The position numbers were made by a program, and so were the translations under genes. A DNA stretch of 64,000 nt from positions 3,286,001 to 3,350,000 of the forward strand of contig NZ_CP054691.1 of the NCBI RefSeq assembly GCF_013348785.1. The letters are read 5' to 3'. The stretch comes from Gordonia sp. X0973 (GTDB lineage Bacteria; Actinomycetota; Actinomycetes; Mycobacteriales; Mycobacteriaceae). Of the stretch, positions 57,011 to 64,000 are shown one piece after another (the stretch's first letter is position 1; each line of letters begins with the position of its first letter). The notes beneath the pieces are model-generated. The model was not told the origin of the DNA and did no database searches. It saw only the letters and a list, made by a program, of their open reading frames with translations.

Positions 57011-57519
57011 GCCGGGTTGGCAGTTTCTACTTCCTTCGAGAATTGGTTGAGGCTGTGCTTAAGTCTCTCGATCTCAAGCTCGTACCCGCTGCCTTCGTAG
57101 GATTCGTGCGCCACATCAGTCACGGCCCACCAGAAACCCTCGCCAGGAAACACGTCAATCTCAATCGACATGCTCCCAGCCTTCCAATAGAAGATGAGAC
57201 CGTTATCATCTTCAGCGATGGAAGCGTAAACCGTATTGGGTTTAAACAAGAATTTGGTGATCTTCATGCCATCTCGTGCCACAGCGTCCTTGATAGACCC
57301 ACGCCGCTTTAGTCGGAGCACATCCGACTGAGCACGCCTTTCCGCTATCCCGAGGCTGTACACGGCGGGTATGTCAGATGGCCCGTCGTCATCTTCGGCC
57401 TGCGATTTCCGGCCGATCATCGTCACTGATAATTGGTGTTTGAGAAGCTCATCAGAGGGATGGGCTCGTTCGCGGGTCTGGCCAGGCTCTGCGTAGCAGC
57501 TTGCACTTGCCGAATTCAT
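56989..57519 (-). CDS. Unknown protein, second gene of the island operon
   Basis: A 176-residue soluble protein. The first 65 residues look disordered and polar. A beta-rich core follows: VYASIAEDDNGLIFYWKAGS and MSIEIDVFPGEGFWWAV, ending in a predicted helix (ELEIERLKHSLNQFSKEV). The start ATG 57517-57519 has GGAAAGGTG upstream and overlaps the stop of the TIGR04255-like gene (ATGA). No family is recognised. The coupling on both sides suggests a stoichiometric partner of its neighbours. Confidence 0.72.
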   Translation of the reverse strand: MNSASASCYAEPGQTRERAHPSDELLKHQLSVTMIGRKSQAEDDDGPSDIPAVYSLGIAERRAQSDVLRLKRRGSIKDAVARDGMKITKFLFKPNTVYASIAEDDNGLIFYWKAGSMSIEIDVFPGEGFWWAVTDVAHESYEGSGYELEIERLKHSLNQFSKEVETANPAWRAQKF

Positions 57520-58343
57520 CGCTTCACCTTTCCCCACTCTTCTTTCATCTTCGGGCTCGCGCAAAGTTCAAAGTTCCGTATCAGTTCACGATGTGCGAGC
57601 CTCATTAGCTCGCTAGCCCGGTTAGCGCTCTGAATACCCTCCTGGCTATCCATCTGCGGAGTTGCGATCACACGAATGATCAATTCGGCCTCTTGGGATT
57701 TCAGGTCGTCGCGTAGACGAACGTACGCGATCGTGTCACCCTCATCATGGGTTGTTTCATTGCGTGTGTTGAATCCGATAAAGGCTGTCCCAGGTTGAGA
57801 TTCGCGAATTGTAGATGAGTCGTTCCAACCAGTAACGTACCCGCTTACCCAGCTGGCCCCACGAACGCCTTCCAGAAGGTTCGTATAGACGCACTCACAG
57901 CCCTGCACTTCGAAGTCAGAGTCTGTTTGATCGAAGACAGCCGAGAACTGAGCCAGCCTATCGTCAAACTCAGCAGATAATGTTTCGAATCCTGGATATT
58001 GCCCCTCGGGTTTGTCGGCGTCGAAAGTCCACGACAGTGCGATCTGGTCGAACTGGTATGCGAGCGCCTTCTGTAAGGACTCGTCTGTTTGTTCGATTGA
58101 TGACATCGCCCACCAGTTACCTCCCGCGAACGGAGGATCGACATCAGGAAGATTGGGAACCGATGGTCGCGGTTTAGCCGTGGACTGACGCAGGACTGGG
58201 TAGTCGCCACCCCACTCTGAGTTCAAGGAGAGCGCGAGGCCGATGTCAAAACTCTGGATGGGCTCAAAGTAGACCCTTAGCACCGTACTTCTCACTGGGG
58301 GACGGGCATACTGCACGAACTCTCCCGCGGTCATAGTGTCCAT
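57516..58343 (-). CDS. TIGR04255-like family protein, first gene of the island operon
   Basis: About 275 residues. The pattern ARPPVRSTVLRVYFEPIQSF at the start, QIALSWTF, YPGFETLSAEFDDRLAQF near the middle, then GCECVYTNLLEG and the C-terminal LAHRELIRNFELCASPKMKE matches what I recall of the TIGR04255 family, whose function is not established. No membrane segment. The start is uncertain: ATG 58343 gives the usual length, ATG 58334 is next; neither has a ribosome site, and the open frame extends upstream to 58553 with unrelated text. Confidence 0.72.
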   Translation of the reverse strand: MDTMTAGEFVQYARPPVRSTVLRVYFEPIQSFDIGLALSLNSEWGGDYPVLRQSTAKPRPSVPNLPDVDPPFAGGNWWAMSSIEQTDESLQKALAYQFDQIALSWTFDADKPEGQYPGFETLSAEFDDRLAQFSAVFDQTDSDFEVQGCECVYTNLLEGVRGASWVSGYVTGWNDSSTIRESQPGTAFIGFNTRNETTHDEGDTIAYVRLRDDLKSQEAELIIRVIATPQMDSQEGIQSANRASELMRLAHRELIRNFELCASPKMKEEWGKVKR

Positions 58344-58621
58344 GTTGACACAGAGTGTGTGACTAGGGACGCATTGGTCGCGAATGTCATACCCGACGCG
58401 CCCCGGCTGACCGCCTTCGCATGGTCCCGCAGGAACTCGTGCAGACCGCGCTCTCGTTGCCACCTGAGCAGGGTGAACGCCTCTCGAAACTTGAAAATTA
58501 CCCAACGCTTCGAGAGGTAGCCCTGGACTATCGGGCAGCCTGCATCTGTCCACACCGCCCTGTGACGCCTCGACCGTGCGTGTGGTCGTGATTGCGCGTA
58601 TTGGCTGGTCTATACGCTATG
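58344..58621. other. Island segment between the operon and the integrase remnant
   Basis: Short open frames exist on the minus strand (one to 58555 reads FKFREAFTLLRWQRERGLHE), but none has a start signal, family resemblance or consistent codon pattern. It must contain the promoter of the minus-strand operon. It may also hold unrecognisable remains of the integrase N-terminus. Confidence 0.4.
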
Positions 58622-58960
58622 CGGCGTCCGATCCCTGAGAGGCTCCATGCCTCGCTGGTTGCAGCGCGTGAGCGTCACGCTTAGGCCGCATGGCCAGCTC
58701 AGCGGATCACTCGGGTGCCTATGTGTCGTCGAACGAGACCGTGACGCGTACTCACCAGCTGTGCTCTCCCAACACTGGCGAGACATGCTGGTCAAGGTGG
58801 GTCATGTTGCGCGACGGCCAGCGCACGCCTGTGCCACGCTATGCACCCTGAAGGTGTCCTCGCACCAGTGAACGCCGCATGGATCGAACACGCTAACGCG
58901 TCCCTCACCCTGAGGCTGTATGCTCACTCGCAGGACGATGCCCTACGGGACGCCGCCAAA
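58622..58960 (+). pseudogene. Decayed tyrosine recombinase (phage-type integrase), C-terminal part
   Basis: Pieces of an integrase appear in order but in different frames. RRPIPERLHASLVAARERHA (from 58622) ends at an in-frame TAG at 58682. AYSPAVLSQHWRDMLVKVG and AHACATL are in a second frame. From 58841 a third frame gives AAWIEHANASLTLRLYAHSQ and DDALRDAAK, matching the catalytic GH...LYAHSQDDA end of actinophage-type integrases, with the Gly before His replaced by Glu. At least one stop and two frameshifts make it non-functional. The N-terminal half is missing. Confidence 0.82.
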
Positions 58961-59051
58961 CTTGATGCCTGCGTGACATTGACAATGAGCGTGATGCGCA
59001 GACGAGTGCAACGGGGTTGTGCGAGCGATCATCGCAGGTCAGAAATCTAAT

Positions 59052-59122
59052 GCCGATGTAGTTTAGTGGTAGAACATCAGCTTCCCAAGCTGAGAGTGCG
59101 GGTTCGATTCCCGTCATCGGCT
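59052..59122 (+). tRNA. tRNA-Gly (anticodon CCC)
   Basis: A full cloverleaf folds: acceptor 59052-59058 with 59115-59121 (seven pairs), D-arm GTTT/GAAC, anticodon stem TCAGC/GCTGA with loop TTCCCAA (anticodon CCC at 59084-59086), and T-arm with GTTCGATTC. The discriminator is T59122, followed by CC but not a full encoded CCA. tRNA genes are frequent phage integration sites, and an integrase remnant ends about 90 bp upstream. Confidence 0.95.
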
Positions 59123-59178
59123 CCGAAACATGCTGGTCAGAGCCTCAATGTGCAATCGGATCGAGGCGTCTGCCGAAG

Positions 59179-59664
59179 TCAACGTCGTCGGTGCAACCGG
59201 GGCCAGATCTGCACCGCGAACCCGCCCGCCTCGACGACGATCGGCGTCAACGGGCGACCAGCGCCCAGGTGCCGTCCGTCGGTGAAGTCGCAATGGCCGT
59301 TCGGATTGATAACGACGGTCTGACCGCTGACCGGGTCGACATAGCTTAGGCGCGCCGACCCTTGCACTTCCCAGGGCTGCCGTCCGATCGCCCGGTGGAG
59401 CCAGTCGGCCAGGAACGGGTAGGCGCGATAGACGACGGTCCGCGAGCGCTTCCCGCCGCCGGTGACGATCACCGGAGGCACCTGGATCGGCGAATAGGGC
59501 GGCGTCACAGTCCGTTCTGTGCGATACCCCGGCGCCGACCGCCCGTTGGCCGGCTGGTTTGGGTCGGGTACCGGCGGCTGCGCCTGCGTCGGGCCTACTC
59601 CCGACAAGGTGCCCACAGACAAGGCGGCCACAACGGTGACGACGACTGCGGATACGTTCTTCAC
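59179..59664 (-). CDS. Secreted protein of unknown function
   Basis: A 161-residue protein with a signal peptide (MKNVSAVVVTVVAALSVG, cleavage likely after TQA near residue 28). A Pro-rich segment follows (PPVPDPNQP, PPYSPIQVPP), then a domain with YPFLADWLHRAIGRQPWEV and PNGHCDFTDG, with a single cysteine. It ends in a basic HRRR. I do not recognise the family. It is monocistronic and lies just beyond the tRNA, where composition is again GC-rich. Confidence 0.72.
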   Translation of the reverse strand: MKNVSAVVVTVVAALSVGTLSGVGPTQAQPPVPDPNQPANGRSAPGYRTERTVTPPYSPIQVPPVIVTGGGKRSRTVVYRAYPFLADWLHRAIGRQPWEVQGSARLSYVDPVSGQTVVINPNGHCDFTDGRHLGAGRPLTPIVVEAGGFAVQIWPRLHRRR

Positions 59665-59849
59665 CCAGTGATGGTGCGCCCGTCGCGGTTAATCGTGAAG
59701 CGCTAGGCCCACGGTGACTGAATCGACGGAGATGCCTTCCAGCGGTCCCAGACTGATGCTCGCGGTTTTCAGATCTCGGGAAGCGCGCTCGGGAGCGCGT
59801 GGGCGGGAAGCGTGAACACGGCGGAGATCGGACGGTTGACGGTCTGCCT

Positions 59850-60587
59850 TCAGGCGGAATGCCCCACTCCGCCGCGGACACTCCGTGCGCGGCGCGGTGC
59901 GGCTACCGCCTCGTAACCCCAGAAAGTAAGGTAGGCGAGGGCGAGGAAGGCCCCCACGGCGAGCCCGACGCCGGTCGACTGGACCGACGAGAACGGATTC
60001 CGAACCCAGTCGAGGGTGGCCGCGACGACGTCGTCCGGGCGATGTACGAGATCCCAGGAGTTCCATCGCTGGAAGCGGCCGATCACGACGCCGACCGCGC
60101 ACAGCGCCACCGTCGCCGCCATGACGAGCCAGCCGACGACGGCGCCCGCCTCGGCGGCGACCCGGCGGTGCACCAGCCGCATCGAAACGACGCCGAGCAC
60201 GATCCCGGTCCAGGCGGCGAACCCGTATTGCAGCACGTGGCGCCACAGCTCGTATCCCTCGCGCAGATGGACCAGGTCGGTGACCAGATAGGGCGCGTTG
60301 GGCAGGAACACCAGCCAGCCCAAGCCCAGCGGGATCAGCCACCCCCGGCCCCGGACGACGGCGAAGGCGAGGGCCAAGACCACCGGGATCCAGGCGAGGA
60401 AGAGGTTCCAGATCAGGAAACGACTCGGATAGGACAGCGGCGCCCGTGGATCGGTGATACCGAGCACGACGGTGAGCACGGTCGTGCCCGCCAACGCCCC
60501 GAGCAGCACCACGATCCGCGGGTCGGTGAGTGAAAGCGGCGAACTCCGTCGCCGTGTCGCGGGCAGATCAGGCGAAACGGTCGTCAT
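59850..60587 (-). CDS. DUF1361 membrane protein
   Basis: About 245 residues with six to seven membrane helices. The central text RFLIWNLFLAWIPVVLALAF and LVFLPNAPYLVTDLVHLRE, split here at its middle, is the DUF1361 hallmark (N-L-x-L-A-W-x-P and P-N-x-P-Y). ATG 60585-60587 is preferred; a longer reading starts at 60617. The function of the family is unknown. It is divergent from the sugar symporter gene. Confidence 0.85.
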   Translation of the reverse strand: MTTVSPDLPATRRRSSPLSLTDPRIVVLLGALAGTTVLTVVLGITDPRAPLSYPSRFLIWNLFLAWIPVVLALAFAVVRGRGWLIPLGLGWLVFLPNAPYLVTDLVHLREGYELWRHVLQYGFAAWTGIVLGVVSMRLVHRRVAAEAGAVVGWLVMAATVALCAVGVVIGRFQRWNSWDLVHRPDDVVAATLDWVRNPFSSVQSTGVGLAVGAFLALAYLTFWGYEAVAAPRRARSVRGGVGHSA

Positions 60588-60673
60588 GGCCACACCGTAT
60601 CCCGCCCGAAGTCGCATGACCGAGACTGGCGACCTCGCCCGGCGAGGGTGGGCGAGCCGCTACCGTCTCAAGT

Positions 60674-62011
60674 GTGACGCAGATTACAGATGCACCACCA
60701 CTCGGCTCCGGCGCACCGGCGAAGCAACCCCTCGTCGGCAAGAACCAATGGGTCCTGTTCATCGCCCTGATCCTGTGTTTCACCGCGTGGGGGATCGCGG
60801 CCGACCTGACCACCCCGATGGTCGCCGGTTTCAAACAGATCTTCTCGATGAGCACCTTCCAGGCGTCGCTGGTGCAGTTCGCGTACTTCGGCGCGTACTT
60901 CCTGCTGGCGTTGCCCGCGGCCTTCCTCAACGAGCGGTTCGGATACAAGGTCGGGTTGCTCACCGGACTGGTGTTGGCGGCACTCGGCGCGTTCGCCTTC
61001 TACCCGGCCGCCCACATCATGACGTTCGGCGCCTTCCTCATCGCGCTTTTCATGATCGCCGCGGGCTGCTCGATCTTGGAGACGTCGGCCAACCCCTACG
61101 TCCTCTCCCTGGGCCCGGAGGCGACCGCGACGAGGCGCCTGAACTTCGCCCAGGCGTTCAACCCCGTCGGCACGAATATCGGCGTGCTGATGGCGGCGGT
61201 GTTCATCATGCCCAAGCTGAGCGAGCCGGTGAACCGCGCGAATCTGTCCGATGCGGAGGCCCGAACGGTCCGCGCCGGACAACTCGGCGCGGTGATGGGT
61301 CCCTACTTGGGCCTCGGCTTCCTGCTGATCGCGATCGCGGTGAGCATCGCGATCAATCGGGCCCCGAAGATCGTCGAAGAGTTCCCCGAAGGCGACCTCG
61401 CCGGCAAGAGCGTGCCCAAGATCCTGCTGGGCAATCGCCGCTACGTGTTCGGTGTCGTCGCACAGTTCTTCAACGTCGCGGGTCAGACCTGCACGTGGAC
61501 CTTCATCATCCAGTACGTCCAACAGTCGCTGGACGGGTCGCTGAAGATGGGTGCCTACCTCCTGCAGATCAGCCTGATCATCTTCCTCGTCGGCCGCTTC
61601 GTGATGACCTGGGTGATCGGCAAGGTCCGCGCCACGAAGGTGATGGCCGTACTCGCGGCCGCCGCTGTCGGCCTGGCCTTGTTCGCCGTCGTATCGCCGA
61701 ACGCCGCAGGCGTCGCCGCGGTCGTCGCCATCTCCTTCTGCCTCTCCCTGATGTTCCCGACGATCTACGGAGTCGCACTCGAAGGCCTCGGCCCTGCCAC
61801 CAAGTACGGCGCGGCCGGTCTGGTCATGGCGATAGTCGGCGGCGCGATCATGCCGATGATCCAGGGCCGCATCCTCGACAACACCAGCGCGGCGATCTCG
61901 TTCATCGTCCCGGCGTTCTGCTTCTTCGTCGTGGCGATGTACGCGGTTTACGACCTACGTTCCCCCCGCCGGACAAGTCCCGGCCCCGTCACAAAGGAGG
62001 CGGTGGCGTGA
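60674..62011 (+). CDS. FucP-like MFS sugar:H+ symporter
   Basis: A 445-residue MFS permease with twelve helices. SMSTFQASLVQFAYFGAYFL in helix 2, GCSILETSANPYVLSLGPE and NFAQAFNPVGTNIGVL are diagnostic of the fucose/glucose-galactose permease group (FucP/GluP). The likely substrate is a monosaccharide taken up with protons. GTG 60674 starts the gene without a clear ribosome site; TACCGT lies just upstream, so it may be leaderless. Its stop overlaps the start of a solute-binding lipoprotein. Confidence 0.9.
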   Translation: MTQITDAPPLGSGAPAKQPLVGKNQWVLFIALILCFTAWGIAADLTTPMVAGFKQIFSMSTFQASLVQFAYFGAYFLLALPAAFLNERFGYKVGLLTGLVLAALGAFAFYPAAHIMTFGAFLIALFMIAAGCSILETSANPYVLSLGPEATATRRLNFAQAFNPVGTNIGVLMAAVFIMPKLSEPVNRANLSDAEARTVRAGQLGAVMGPYLGLGFLLIAIAVSIAINRAPKIVEEFPEGDLAGKSVPKILLGNRRYVFGVVAQFFNVAGQTCTWTFIIQYVQQSLDGSLKMGAYLLQISLIIFLVGRFVMTWVIGKVRATKVMAVLAAAAVGLALFAVVSPNAAGVAAVVAISFCLSLMFPTIYGVALEGLGPATKYGAAGLVMAIVGGAIMPMIQGRILDNTSAAISFIVPAFCFFVVAMYAVYDLRSPRRTSPGPVTKEAVA

Positions 62012-63297
62012 GGCTCCGCAACGGATTGCGCTCCGGCCTGGCCGTCCTCGCCGGGGCAGCGCTGCTCGCCGGCTGCTCCGCCAACAACGGCGACTACACC
62101 CACTCGACCGACAAGGTAGAAGTGCTGTCCTGGTGGTCGTCGGAATCGGAGCGCCCCGCGCTCGACGTGCTCGTCGACGCGTTCAAGAAGGCCAATCCGG
62201 GCGTGACCGTCATCGACGCGGCAGTCGTCGGCGGCGCCGGGGCCAACGCACAGGTGGCCCTCTCCGAACGACTCGCGGCGAACAACCCGCCCGACCTGTG
62301 GCAGAGCCTCGCCGGTTCGGCGGTCGACAGCTGGGCCGCGGCGAACCGCATCGTCGACATCGACTCCGTCTTCGCGTCGACCAAGATCGGTCCGACGCTG
62401 AATCCGACGATCCTTCAGTCGGTCACCCGGAACGGGAAGCAGTGGGCCATGCCCACCGGGGCACACCGCGGCAACAACCTGTGGTTCAACCGGCAGGCGT
62501 TGGCCAAAGCGGGCGTCCCGACCCCCGGCCCCGGCTACACCCAGCAGCGGCTCGCACAGGACCTGGACAAGGTCGCGGCGGCGGGCGTCACCCCGCTGTG
62601 CCTGGGCGCCGCTGACACGTTCACCCTCGTCGAACTCTTCGAGAACACACTGCTCGGGATCGTCGGGGCCAGCGGATGGGCCAAGATCGCCGACGACCGC
62701 TTCAACTGGGACGGCCCGCAGGTGCACGAAGCCCTGGACACCTTCTGGAAATTCCGATCGCAGGCCGATCCGAACGCCGCGCAGACCACCTGGAGCGAAG
62801 CGGTGCGCAAGCTCGCGAAGGGCGAGTGCGCCTACCTGTCGATGAACGACTCCGTCTACGGCGAGCTGAGCGCCGACGGGGCCGTCGACGGCGAGCAGTT
62901 CGGGTACGCACCCTTCCCCGGCACCGAGCACACCTACCTCGCGATCGTCGACACTTTCGTCGCCGCCCGGCAGGCCCGCAACGGCGTCAACGCGCTCAAG
63001 TTCCTGCAGACCGTCGCCGACCCGGCAACGATGCTGGCCTTCACCAAGGTCAAGGGCTCGGTCCCGGTCCGCCGCGACGTCGACACCGCCGCGCTCTCGC
63101 CGTATCAGCGTGGTGCGTCGGCAGCACTGTGGAACGACTCGGTTCTGCTTTCGATGGCCCACGGCGAGCTGATGAACACCCAGTTCCAGCAAGCCCTCTA
63201 CAGCGCCGTGAAGGATTTCGCGAAGAACAAGAACAAGCGCGCGTTCATCAACACCGTTCAGCTCGCAGGCGCCAGCGCGCCAGTCGGCGGCCGATAG
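62008..63297 (+). CDS. Extracellular solute-binding lipoprotein, sugar type
   Basis: A 429-residue type-1 solute-binding protein. The lipoprotein signal ends in LLAGC (Cys near residue 22). The mature part starts VEVLSWWSSESERPALDVL and includes VVGGAGANAQVALSERLAAN, split here after ANAQVAL, both typical of ABC sugar-binding proteins (COG1653 type). AAAGGAGG precedes the GTG at 62008, which overlaps the permease stop. No ABC permease or ATPase genes follow; the next genes are type VII secretion-like. Confidence 0.9.
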   Translation: MRLRNGLRSGLAVLAGAALLAGCSANNGDYTHSTDKVEVLSWWSSESERPALDVLVDAFKKANPGVTVIDAAVVGGAGANAQVALSERLAANNPPDLWQSLAGSAVDSWAAANRIVDIDSVFASTKIGPTLNPTILQSVTRNGKQWAMPTGAHRGNNLWFNRQALAKAGVPTPGPGYTQQRLAQDLDKVAAAGVTPLCLGAADTFTLVELFENTLLGIVGASGWAKIADDRFNWDGPQVHEALDTFWKFRSQADPNAAQTTWSEAVRKLAKGECAYLSMNDSVYGELSADGAVDGEQFGYAPFPGTEHTYLAIVDTFVAARQARNGVNALKFLQTVADPATMLAFTKVKGSVPVRRDVDTAALSPYQRGASAALWNDSVLLSMAHGELMNTQFQQALYSAVKDFAKNKNKRAFINTVQLAGASAPVGGR

Positions 63298-63420
63298 TCC
63301 AATTTGTTCGTTTGATCTGTTTTATTCGCTCTATTCGCTTTCTCCCACCCTTTTCAGCGCGGTGTACGTCCTTTGTGTCAGAACCTTCCGAACGGGCCTA
63401 CAGGCGGTTACCGTGTGGGC

Positions 63421-63735
63421 GTGAAAGTCGACCCCATAGACCTCTATCTTTCGGGATCCCGGACGAATCAACACGCCGCAGACCTCCTGGCGGCCCACAC
63501 CTCGGCGAACTCGCGCGCGGCAGAGGCGCATACCGGCTGGGTCGGGGCCTCGGGTGCGGCTCTCACCGGCCTCGTCGAGTCGTGGCACGAATTCACCACC
63601 GGCATACATTCGACGATGACCCAACACGGAGACCACTTCACCTCCAGCGGCCACCACTATGCCGCTACCGACACCGCGACGGCGCGGACAATCGCCGAGG
63701 CCGGCGCCGACACGACGTCGCTGAACCTGGGCTAA
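63421..63735 (+). CDS. EspC/WXG100-like type VII secretion protein
   Basis: About 104 residues, mostly helical. The pair of helices is joined by HTGWVGASGAALTGLVESWH, whose W-V-G-x-S turn is typical of ESX-1 secretion-associated (DUF2580/EspC-like) proteins. There is no signal peptide. The start is GTG 63421 or 63415; TACCGT (63409-63414) could be a -10 element of a leaderless message. It lies 11 bases before the next, related gene, as partner genes of secreted pairs do. Confidence 0.8.
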   Translation: MKVDPIDLYLSGSRTNQHAADLLAAHTSANSRAAEAHTGWVGASGAALTGLVESWHEFTTGIHSTMTQHGDHFTSSGHHYAATDTATARTIAEAGADTTSLNLG

Positions 63736-63746
63736 CCGGAGACCGG

Positions 63747-64000
63747 GTGACAATCACGATCGCCGACGTTGATCGCTGGGATCCGGGAGCGGTGCTGGAG
63801 GTCTTTCATGCCGCCACCAGCAGGGGCAACGCGGCACAGAACGCCAGCGACGGTCTCAACGGACTGCCCGCTTTCACGACGTGGGACGGCAAGGCCGCGG
63901 AAGCCTCGCAGGCAGCGATCGGCAAAGTCCGCGCCGACCTCGACGCTCACGGTCAGGAGTCGTTCGCGGTAGCCAAAGCGGCGCAGAACGCCGCCGACGA
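63747..64000 (+). CDS. N-terminus of a type VII secretion-linked protein (cut by window edge)
   Basis: Eighty-four residues from GTG 63747, then the window ends. The text VTITIADVDRWDPGAVLEVF, FTTWDGKAAEAS and ALAVAKAA-like ending (SFAVAKAAQNAADE) forms two long helices with a W-D-G-K-A turn, the WXG100-like N-terminal domain. In related actinobacteria this opening belongs to larger proteins with a C-terminal alpha/beta hydrolase (DUF1023); that part cannot be seen. GGAG lies just upstream. Confidence 0.75.
   Translation, partial: MTITIADVDRWDPGAVLEVFHAATSRGNAAQNASDGLNGLPAFTTWDGKAAEASQAAIGKVRADLDAHGQESFAVAKAAQNAAD

Noticed and set aside
57980..58210. Small open frames inside the TIGR04255-like gene
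   Set aside because: They are shadows of that gene with no start signals and no similarity to known families.
59362..59849. Possible gene between the secreted protein and DUF1361
   Set aside because: The gap (59665-59849) is under 200 bases with no start signal; longer frames run antisense to real genes.

Overview
The window is high-GC DNA from a mycolic-acid actinobacterium, most likely Gordonia or a close relative (inference). The signs are a wax ester synthase/diacylglycerol acyltransferase, a DUF3556 membrane protein, an EphD-type hydrolase/reductase fusion, HAIR sites for HspR, a DUF5709 protein, and type VII secretion-type proteins at the right edge. Several genes have counterparts in one stretch of the Mycobacterium tuberculosis chromosome (dcd, udgA, aspC, the Rv0338c Fe-S reductase, dnaK-grpE-dnaJ-hspR, clpB, the Rv0385 flavohaemoprotein), so the backbone looks ancestral.

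Layout. 1-5289: kdp potassium-pump operon on the minus strand, with kdpD cut by the window edge and a second tiny membrane protein ahead of kdpF. 5488-8070: clpB with a HAIR operator. 8220-12424: a nicotinoprotein-type alcohol dehydrogenase, small secreted and membrane proteins, a PLP amino-acid enzyme and a histidine-rich repeat protein behind a metal-sensor-like palindrome. 12601-18665: acyl-CoA ligase, DUF3556 protein, FAD oxidoreductase and PucR regulator on the plus strand. 18673-21008: SPFH protein coupled to a ribbon-helix-helix protein, and a two-domain flavohaemoglobin. 21012-26408: dnaK-grpE-dnaJ-hspR followed by a membrane protein whose N-terminal half resembles part of an Hsp70 ATPase. 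26714-31828: fatty-acid enzymes and a FadR-type regulator coupled to a fatty-acid hydroxylase. 31825-38145: monooxygenase-like protein, two acyltransferases, a DUF218 protein and the wax ester synthase. 38232-47510: Fe-S reductase with a repeat tail, aminotransferase, and an EphD/metal-dependent hydrolase/oxidoreductase/MerR cluster. 47512-56177: antiporter, repeat-rich membrane protein, UDP-glucose dehydrogenase, MFS carrier, dCTP deaminase, malate dehydrogenase, and a TetR-SDR pair.

56223-59050 is the accessory region. It has visibly lower GC, a three-gene overlapping operon led by a TIGR04255-type protein, and the wreck of a tyrosine integrase that ends about 90 bp before a tRNA-Gly(CCC) gene. 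It looks like the remains of an integrated element carrying an uncharacterised cargo operon.

59179-64000 returns to backbone-like DNA: a secreted protein, a DUF1361 membrane protein, a FucP-like sugar symporter translationally coupled to a lipoprotein solute-binding protein, and two type VII secretion-type proteins. Two families of intergenic inverted repeats are scattered through the window (three and two copies). No CRISPR array, rRNA gene, intact insertion sequence or replication origin was seen.
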